Assembly (NCBI GenBank): GCA_012514545.1
Contig: JAAZAC010000290.1
Coordinates: 1-5,757, forward strand
Length of the DNA: 5,757 nt
DNA from: Actinomycetales bacterium
GTDB lineage: Bacteria > Actinomycetota > Actinomycetes > Actinomycetales > Cellulomonadaceae
Direction of reading: 5' to 3'
The notes beneath the pieces were generated by a model. The model was not told the origin of the DNA. It ran no database searches and was given only the letters and a program-made list of their open reading frames with translations. The position numbers were made by a program, and so were the translations under genes. This document shows positions 1 through 3,835 of the stretch, piece after piece; position 1 is the first letter of the stretch; every line of letters begins with the position of its first letter.

Positions 1-301
1 CGGCCGGCGTGGTCCGCGTGTTGAGGAAGACGAAGATGCCGTCCGAGGCGCCCGGGGTGGCGTCGGTGGCGCCCCCGGACCCCGCGGTCTGGACGTAGAT
101 GCCGCCGTAGCCGCCGCTGCCGCGGTGGTCGGCGGTCACGACCCCCTGCACCGTGACCGTCGTGCCGAGCAGCGGTGTGGCCGCGTCGGTCCCCTGGACC
201 TCGGCGATGGTGTGCGTCGGGTCCGCCTGGGCGGCGGCCGGAACGAGAACGGCAGCCAGCGCGAGTGTGCTGACTGCCGCGACGAGTCTTCTGGTGTGCA
301 T
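1..301 (-). CDS. Secreted ExeM/NucH-like extracellular nuclease family protein, N-terminal part only
   Basis: This gene reads leftward and runs off the window, so only the first 100 codons are visible. The ATG at 301-299 is preceded by a G-rich Shine-Dalgarno-like run (308-313) at a suitable distance. The protein begins MHTRRLVAAVSTLALAAVLV, a classic Sec signal peptide: basic n-region with R4 and R5, a hydrophobic core at residues 6-20, and a likely signal peptidase I site after A26 (AQA|DP). The mature start has the pattern IAEVQG...TPLLGTTVTVQGVVTAD...GGYGGIYVQT...ATPGASDGIFVFLN. This matches the OB-fold-like lead domain found in ExeM/NucH-type secreted endonucleases and some endonuclease/exonuclease/phosphatase-fold exoproteins. 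The catalytic domain lies outside the window, so nuclease activity is inferred from the family and not seen. The protein is probably secreted or held at the cell wall, where such enzymes scavenge phosphate or nucleotides from extracellular DNA. Confidence 0.8.
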   Translation of the reverse strand, partial: MHTRRLVAAVSTLALAAVLVPAAAQADPTHTIAEVQGTDAATPLLGTTVTVQGVVTADHRGSGGYGGIYVQTAGSGGATDATPGASDGIFVFLNTRTTPA

Positions 302-559
302 GTGCGACCCCCCGAGGGCGAACGGCGCTGTTGCGCCCTGACGCGGGCACGCTAGACCGGTATCGGCACGTCGGCCAGTGCGGTATCGGGTTCTTCCGCG
401 CGTCCGTGCGACGACTGCTCACATTCCGGTCGGGTGGTTCACCATTCGGCCATCCGGGTGATTCGGACGTGATCACGGTTCACCCGTCCGAGGGAGCACC
501 GAGGCGGCTCGGCGCCCACCGCGACCGCCCCCGGGCCGGGGTGGGCGAGGATGGCGGCC
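302..559. other. Divergent intergenic region between the secreted-protein gene and the ThuA-like gene
   Basis: This 258-bp stretch holds no convincing gene and should contain the promoters of both flanking genes. On the secreted-protein side there is a short leader hairpin (ggcgc at 324-328, gcgcc at 333-337). A 9-mer, cggtatcgg, occurs twice (358-366 and 381-389). In the minus direction a TAnnnT-type -10 candidate lies around 348-353, but no good -35 is visible. On the ThuA side, tcggacg (463-469) and cgtccga (485-491) form 7-bp inverted arms around the 8-bp palindrome gtgatcac (469-476). This could be an operator or an RNA hairpin. None of these sites can be assigned to a known regulator from sequence alone. 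Confidence 0.5.
463..491. repeat. Inverted repeat with nested gtgatcac palindrome upstream of the ThuA-like gene
   Basis: Arms tcggacg (463-469) and cgtccga (485-491) are perfectly complementary over 7 bp with a 15-nt spacer. The left arm borders the self-complementary 8-mer gtgatcac (469-476). The position, about 70-100 bp before the ThuA-like start codon, fits an operator or a 5' UTR hairpin. In DNA this GC-rich a 7-bp match is not strong evidence by itself. Confidence 0.3.
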
Positions 560-1201
560 ATGCGCGTCCTGCTCTACACCCGCACCACCGACTACCGGCA
601 CGACTCGATCCCCCGCGCCGCCCGGGTGGTGACCGACCTCCTCGCCGAGGACGGCCACGAGACCGTGCACACCGAGGAGCCGGGCGCGCACACGCGGGAG
701 GCGCTGGCCGGGTACGACCTCGTCGTCTGGCTCTCCACCTCCGGGGACGTGCTGTCCGACGACGAGCGGGAGGCGTTCGCCGAGTGGCTCGCCGGCGGCG
801 GGGCCTGGGCGGGCGTGCACTCCGCCACGTTCAGCGAGCCGGGCTGGGCCGAGTTCGAGCGGATCGCGGGCGCGCGGTTCACGGATCATCCCGAGCTGCA
901 GCCGGGCCTCGTGCGCGTGGCCGACGCCGGCCACCCGTCGACCGCCGACCTCCCGCCGGCCTGGACGCACGCCGACGAGTGGTACAACTTCGCGGGACCG
1001 CCCGCCGACCGCACGGTGCTGCTCACCGTGGACGAGGCGAGCTACACCGGGGGCACGATGGGCGACCCGCACCCGATCGCCTGGTACGGGGGCTACGGCC
1101 GCGGCCGCACCTGGTACACGTCGCTCGGCCACGCCGCCGAGGCGTACGACACCCCCGAGCTCCGGGCCCACCTGCGCGGCGGGCTGCGGTCAGTGGGCTA
1201 G
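560..1201 (+). CDS. ThuA-domain protein (trehalose-utilization ThuA family, glutamine-amidotransferase-like fold)
   Basis: The predicted protein is 213 residues, about the size of a single ThuA domain. It opens MRVLLYTRTTDYRHDSIP, the usual start of this family. Further family hallmarks are visible in order: VVWLST (55-60), GVHSA (85-89) at the position of the nucleophile elbow, FTDHP (107-111), DEWYNF (139-144), HPIAWY (171-176) and SLGH (188-191). The fold is that of class I glutamine amidotransferases, but the catalytic Cys is replaced in the GVHS motif, as is usual for ThuA proteins. ThuA itself was linked to trehalose and related disaccharide catabolism in rhizobia; the biochemical role of stand-alone actinobacterial versions is not settled. 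No signal peptide is seen, so it should be cytosolic. An in-frame ATG also lies at 551, but gagg at 547-550 is well spaced for the ATG at 560 and abuts the one at 551, so 560 is preferred. The 3' end overlaps the convergent sterol-carrier-family gene by 12 nt. Confidence 0.88.
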   Translation: MRVLLYTRTTDYRHDSIPRAARVVTDLLAEDGHETVHTEEPGAHTREALAGYDLVVWLSTSGDVLSDDEREAFAEWLAGGGAWAGVHSATFSEPGWAEFERIAGARFTDHPELQPGLVRVADAGHPSTADLPPAWTHADEWYNFAGPPADRTVLLTVDEASYTGGTMGDPHPIAWYGGYGRGRTWYTSLGHAAEAYDTPELRAHLRGGLRSVG

Positions 1202-1570
1202 GCCCTCCAGCGGGAGCACGGGCCCGAGGTCGGCGCGCACGCCCGACGCCGACACGCGCCCCGCGGCGAGCGCGTCGGCCCACGGGGTGCGCCCGGTGAC
1301 GAGCTCGAGCCACGTGCGCGGGTCGGTCTCCACGAGGTTCGGCGGAGTGCCGCGCGTGTGCCCCGGGCCGGGGACCGCCTGCACCGCGCCGTCGGGCGGC
1401 ACGCGGACCTCGACCGAGGAGCCGGGGACACGCGCCGCGAGCTCCTCGAGCGTGAAGCGCACGGCCGTGCGCACGTCGGCGCGCGCGGCGCCGTCGGGGT
1501 CGGCGAGCCACCGCGCCAGGGCGGCCCGCCCGGCGTCGGGGTCGGTGCGGCGACGGGGAGGCACGGTCAC
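1190..1570 (-). CDS. Sterol carrier (SCP2-like) family protein
   Basis: This small cytosolic protein is predicted to have 126 residues. The pattern AVRFTLEELA (36-45), VEVRVPPDGAVQAVPGP (53-69), HTRGTPPNLVETDPRTWLEL (71-90) and WADALAAGRVSASGVRADL (97-115) matches proteins annotated in actinobacteria as sterol carrier family protein. These share the SCP2-type core with its DP-x-TW-L...G...A...G-x-V-x-ASG signature. The family is thought to bind hydrophobic ligands, but no ligand or pathway is established for these short actinobacterial members, which as far as I recall often lie near purine-biosynthesis genes such as purL or purF. purL is also in this window, though not adjacent. The frame stays open upstream to about 1918, but homology-like sequence begins only at MTVPPRRRTDPDAGR. 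The start is therefore the GTG at 1570, or the GTG two codons later at 1564. Neither has a clear Shine-Dalgarno sequence. The TGA stop (1192-1190) lies inside the tail of the ThuA-like gene. Confidence 0.82.
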   Translation of the reverse strand: MTVPPRRRTDPDAGRAALARWLADPDGAARADVRTAVRFTLEELAARVPGSSVEVRVPPDGAVQAVPGPGHTRGTPPNLVETDPRTWLELVTGRTPWADALAAGRVSASGVRADLGPVLPLEGLAH

Positions 1571-1636
1571 AGACAACCACGAACGGGCGGTCCGAACGGG
1601 CGGTCGCGCCGGGCACGTCGGGAGCACACTGGTGCC
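1571..1636. promoter_or_regulatory. Short divergent promoter region with a tandem 13-mer
   Basis: Only 66 bp separate the start codons of the sterol-carrier-family gene (leftward) and the unknown gene (rightward), so both promoters must overlap here or extend into the coding regions. Two exact, directly adjacent copies of cgaacgggcggtc occupy 1580-1592 and 1593-1605. A gggag sequence at 1620-1624 could serve as the ribosome binding site for the rightward gene. Neither direction has a recognisable -35/-10 pair. The tandem repeat is a candidate operator shared by the two genes; this is inferred from its position. Confidence 0.4.
1580..1605. repeat. Tandem direct repeat, 2 x 13 bp (cgaacgggcggtc)
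   Basis: Two perfect head-to-tail copies (1580-1592 and 1593-1605) lie inside the divergent spacer, outside both chosen coding regions. A perfect 13-bp tandem pair is more than expected from GC bias alone and lies where a regulator would bind, but no regulator is known for it. Confidence 0.7.
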
Positions 1637-2206
1637 GTGGACGCTGCTCACCAGGACCCGGCGGCACGCCTGCGCGCGGCCGTCGCGGGCGCGATCGCGG
1701 AGGCCCGTGCGGCGGGCCTCGACTGGCCGCGGGTCGCGGCCGAGCTCGGTGTGTCCGAGGAGGAGGTGCGCCGGATCGCCGAGGGCGGCGCGCCCACCAC
1801 CACCACCACCGCAGCAGAGTGGAACGAAACGAGGGTCGACACCCCCGAAGTGGAACGATCCGCCCGCGGATCGTTCCACTCTGGCTCGGGCGAGCAGGGC
1901 GGCCCGCCGCTCACGCACCGGGTCGGCCCCGTCACCTTCTTCACCGAGATGGACGCGCTCGAGGCCGCGGGCCGGCGCGGGTGGCGCGTCGTCGGCGCGG
2001 GCACGGCCACGTACGTCGTCGTGAAGACCGACGTGCAGTGGGAGTTCCGGCGCGTGCTCGCGTCCCGGGCCACCGGCCGCGCGCTGCTCGCCGAGGGCTG
2101 GGAGCGGATCGGGACGTCCTGGTTCCCGTGGGGGTACTACCAGCGCGCGACGGGCGAGCCCGCCCTGCCCGACGACGTCGTCGCCGGGTACGCGGTCGAG
2201 CCCTAG
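1637..2206 (+). CDS. Unrecognised two-domain protein: HTH-like N-terminus and Gly-Trp motif C-terminal domain
   Basis: The predicted protein has 189 residues and starts at the GTG at 1637, with gggag at 1620-1624 upstream. The same frame is open back to 1358, but that part is antisense to the sterol-carrier-family gene and is not credible coding sequence. Residues 11-50 are alpha-helical and resemble a helix-turn-helix (IAEARAAGLDWPRVAAELGV, then SEEEVRRIAEGG). Residues 54-58 are five threonines. Residues 60-83 are encoded by an inverted-repeat segment with foreign codon use. Residues 94-171 form a compact domain with an amphipathic helix (FFTEMDALEAAGRRGWRVV), a beta-rich stretch (TATYVVVKTDVQWEFRR) and a second motif (LLAEGWERIGTSWFPWGYYQ). 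The paired GW motifs recall small domains of the DUF2812 or DUF4177 type, but I cannot assign one firmly. There is no signal peptide or membrane segment. The stop is 1 nt from the gdhA stop on the other strand. The function is unknown; a DNA-binding role is only suggested by the N-terminus. Confidence 0.75.
   Translation: MDAAHQDPAARLRAAVAGAIAEARAAGLDWPRVAAELGVSEEEVRRIAEGGAPTTTTTAAEWNETRVDTPEVERSARGSFHSGSGEQGGPPLTHRVGPVTFFTEMDALEAAGRRGWRVVGAGTATYVVVKTDVQWEFRRVLASRATGRALLAEGWERIGTSWFPWGYYQRATGEPALPDDVVAGYAVEP
1794..1810 (+). repeat. CCA trinucleotide run encoding five threonines
   Basis: Five consecutive copies of cca followed by cc are read in frame as ACC codons (residues 54-58, Thr x5). 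The run marks the start of the low-complexity linker between the two domains of the unknown protein and lies just before the 69-bp inverted-repeat segment. Such runs can change length by slippage, which here would alter linker length by whole residues. Confidence 0.8.
1815..1883. repeat. 69-bp nested inverted-repeat element embedded in frame in a coding sequence
   Basis: The ends are perfect 13-bp inverted repeats: cagagtggaacga (1815-1827) and tcgttccactctg (1871-1883). Inside is a second perfect palindrome with 15-bp arms, agtggaacgatccgc (1849-1863) and gcggatcgttccact (1866-1880), separated by 2 nt. The core agtggaacga thus occurs three times, twice direct and once inverted. The codons here include GAA x3, AGG, CGA, GGA and TCT. 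None of these occurs elsewhere in this gene, where all 14 other glutamates use GAG. The length is exactly 23 codons, which preserves the frame. There is no clear target-site duplication. It may be a MITE-like or REP-like repeat, or a cluster of binding sites; the first is favoured because of the codon bias. Confidence 0.72.
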
Positions 2207-2207
2207 G

Positions 2208-3545
2208 TCAGACGACCCCGAACGCCAGCATCGCGTCGGCGACCTTCTGGAAGCCCGCGATGTTCGCGCCCATGACGTAGTTGCCCGGCTGCCCGTACTC
2301 CTCGGCGGTCGCGGCGCAGTCGTCGTGGATGTTCGTCATGATCTCGGTGAGGCGCGCCTCGGTGTACTCGAACGTCCACGAGTCCCGGCCGGCGTTCTGC
2401 TGCATCTCGAGCGCGGACGTCGCGACGCCGCCCGCGTTGGCCGCCTTGCCCGGCCCGAAGAGGATCCCGGCCTGCTGGAAGAGGGCGACGGCGTCCGGCG
2501 TCGTCGGCATGTTGGCGCCCTCCGCGACGGCGAGGACGCCGTTCTTCAGGAGCGTCTTCGCGTCCGAGCCGGTGAGCTCGTTCTGGGTCGCGCACGGCAG
2601 GGCGACGTCGACGGGGACGTCCCACACGCTGCCCTGGGTGACGAGCTTCGCGGAGCCGCGCTCGGCGACGTAGTCCGCGACCCGGCCCCGCCGGACCTCC
2701 TTGATCTCCTTCATGAGCTCAAGGTCGACGCCGTCCTCGTCGTACACGTAGCCGGACGAGTCGCTGAAGGTGACGACCTGCGCGCCGAGGGCCTGCGCCT
2801 TCTCGACCGCGTAGATCGCGACGTTGCCCGCGCCCGAGATCGCGACGCGCTTGCCCTCGAGGGTCTGGCCGCGGGTTTTGAGCATCTCCTGCGCGAAGAT
2901 CACGGTGCCGTAGCCGGTCGCCTCGGTGCGGACGAGCGAGCCGCCCCAGCCGATGCCCTTCCCGGTGAGGACGCCGGACTCGTACTTGTTCGTGATCCGC
3001 TTGTACTGGCCGAACAGGTAGCCGATCTCGCGGCCGCCGACGCCGATGTCGCCCGCGGGCACGTCCGTGTACTCGCCGAGGTGGCGGTACAGCTCGGTCA
3101 TGAACGACTGGCAGAACCGCATGACCTCGCCGTCGGACTTGCCGTGCGGGTCGAAGTCCGAGCCGCCCTTGCCGCCGCCGATCGGCAGGCCGGTCAGCGC
3201 GTTCTTGAAGATCTGCTCGAAGCCCAGGAACTTGATGATGCCCAGGTACACGGAGGGGTGGAACCGCAGGCCGCCCTTGTACGGGCCGAGCGCGGAGTTG
3301 TACTCGACGCGGAAGCCGCGGTTGATCTGCACCCGGCCGTTGTCGTCCACCCAGGGCACCCGGAAGATGATCTGCCGCTCGGGCTCGCAGAGCCGCTCGA
3401 GGACGGCGGCCTCCCCGTAGCGGGGGTTCTTCGCGATGACCGGTCCGAGGGTGTCGAACACCTCGCGCACCGCCTGGTGGAACTCGACCTCACCGGGGTT
3501 GCGGCGCAGGACCTGGGCGAAGACTGGCTCGAGGGCGCTGTCCAT
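2208..3545 (-). CDS. gdhA: NADP-specific glutamate dehydrogenase
   Basis: GdhA catalyses reductive amination of 2-oxoglutarate with ammonium and NADPH to give glutamate, a cytosolic route of ammonium assimilation when nitrogen is plentiful. The 445-residue product matches the usual 445-450 residues of hexameric bacterial GdhA. The substrate-binding half has GPYKGGLRFHPSV with K90, PIGGGKGGSDFDP with catalytic K126, and PAGDIGVGGREIGYLFGQY with catalytic D166. The Rossmann half has SGAGNVA (237-243) and FSDSSG (260-265). A serine rather than an acidic residue after the second strand fits NADP(H) preference. PCATQNELTG (317-326) and VAEGANMP (340-347) complete the cofactor and substrate regions. 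The ATG at 3545 is chosen because aggag (complement of 3553-3557) lies 7 nt upstream and the protein starts as in homologues; an open extension to 3653 is Pro/Arg-rich and unlike the family. The gene appears intact and monocistronic, with a leader of over 100 nt if its promoter lies near 3700. Confidence 0.97.
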   Translation of the reverse strand: MDSALEPVFAQVLRRNPGEVEFHQAVREVFDTLGPVIAKNPRYGEAAVLERLCEPERQIIFRVPWVDDNGRVQINRGFRVEYNSALGPYKGGLRFHPSVYLGIIKFLGFEQIFKNALTGLPIGGGKGGSDFDPHGKSDGEVMRFCQSFMTELYRHLGEYTDVPAGDIGVGGREIGYLFGQYKRITNKYESGVLTGKGIGWGGSLVRTEATGYGTVIFAQEMLKTRGQTLEGKRVAISGAGNVAIYAVEKAQALGAQVVTFSDSSGYVYDEDGVDLELMKEIKEVRRGRVADYVAERGSAKLVTQGSVWDVPVDVALPCATQNELTGSDAKTLLKNGVLAVAEGANMPTTPDAVALFQQAGILFGPGKAANAGGVATSALEMQQNAGRDSWTFEYTEARLTEIMTNIHDDCAATAEEYGQPGNYVMGANIAGFQKVADAMLAFGVV

Positions 3546-3552
3546 GGGGTTG

Positions 3553-3557
3553 CTCCT
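3553..3557 (-). promoter_or_regulatory. gdhA ribosome binding site
   Basis: On the minus strand aggag lies 7 nt before the ATG at 3545. It is the strongest Shine-Dalgarno sequence in the window and fixes the GdhA start, excluding the upstream in-frame extension. A 6-bp hairpin (3564-3581) sits 6 nt upstream of it. Confidence 0.8.
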
Positions 3558-3694
3558 AGGGGGCCGGGCGTCGGGGCCCGGGCTGGTTCGTGCACTGGCG
3601 CCGGGGTGGCCGGCGGGGCGCCCGCGCCGTGGCCCGTCGGGGTGGGACGGCACCGTGGCACGCGGGGGAGGGCGGCGTCATGCCGTCGTCCGAG

Positions 3695-3728
3695 GATCAA
3701 TGCTCACAACTATCTTGATGTCGAGACA
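3695..3728 (-). promoter_or_regulatory. Probable gdhA control region with TCTTGA-tg-TCGAGA near-palindrome
   Basis: In a region that is otherwise nearly all G and C, this stretch is the AT-richest part of the purL-gdhA spacer. It contains tcttga (3713-3718), tg, and tcgaga (3721-3726), a near-palindrome with five of six pairs matching. From memory, similar TCTYGA-nn-TCRAGA sites occur upstream of central-carbon-metabolism genes in actinobacteria, but I cannot name the regulator with confidence. No consensus -10/-35 pair is clear; weak candidates exist within the island on the minus strand. If transcription starts here, the gdhA leader is roughly 130-160 nt. Confidence 0.4.
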
Positions 3729-3777
3729 GGGACCGGAGTCCCGTCCGGGGGCATGCGGCGCGTGGAGTGGGTCACAC

Positions 3778-3796
3778 GCGCGCCGCTGCGGCGCGC
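3778..3796 (-). terminator. Candidate GC-rich hairpin terminator of purL
   Basis: Perfect 9-bp arms gcgcgccgc (3778-3786) and gcggcgcgc (3788-3796) flank a single base, so the RNA could form a stem of 7-8 bp with a small loop. It starts about 40 nt after the purL stop. There is no following U-tract on the minus strand, which is common for actinobacterial hairpin terminators but lowers certainty. Confidence 0.45.
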
Positions 3797-3835
3797 ACAC
3801 GCTAGCCCAGGTCGCGGCGCGCCCGCGAGGCGGTC

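Larger units (their letters stand above)
3546..3835. other. Intergenic region between purL and gdhA
   Basis: These 290 bp contain no credible gene. Reading leftward with both flanking genes, there is first a GC-rich hairpin (3778-3796) that may end purL transcription. Next comes an AT-richer island (about 3695-3728) with a partly palindromic motif, probably the gdhA promoter region. Last is a G+C-rich gdhA leader with several possible stems, including ccgggc (3564-3569) pairing with gcccgg (3576-3581), just upstream of the gdhA ribosome binding site. I see no tRNA, no known riboswitch and no small ORF with a convincing start. Confidence 0.55.

Noticed and set aside
473..1171. Minus-strand open frame opposite the ThuA-like gene
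   Set aside because: Its product has no family features, and the plus strand carries the full set of ThuA motifs.
1358..1636. N-terminal extension of the unknown plus-strand gene to an ATG at 1358
   Set aside because: It is antisense to the sterol-carrier-family coding region and has shadow-frame composition.
1794..1883. CRISPR-like or multi-unit repeat array
   Set aside because: There are only three short core copies in mixed orientation, with unequal spacing and no spacer units of constant size; this is an inverted-repeat element, not an array.
1571..1918. N-terminal extension of the sterol-carrier-family gene to an ATG at 1918
   Set aside because: The extension runs antisense through the unknown gene and its repeat element, is unlike the family, and would make the protein almost twice the usual size. 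The GTG at 1570 fits better.
3729..3742. Hairpin gggac/gtccc as the purL terminator
   Set aside because: The stem is only 5 bp with no U-tract on the minus strand; the 9-bp palindrome at 3778-3796 is a better candidate and nearer the stop.
3546..3835. Riboswitch or small RNA between purL and gdhA
   Set aside because: No conserved aptamer core such as those for glutamine, purines or PRPP could be recognised; the stems seen are simple GC-rich hairpins.
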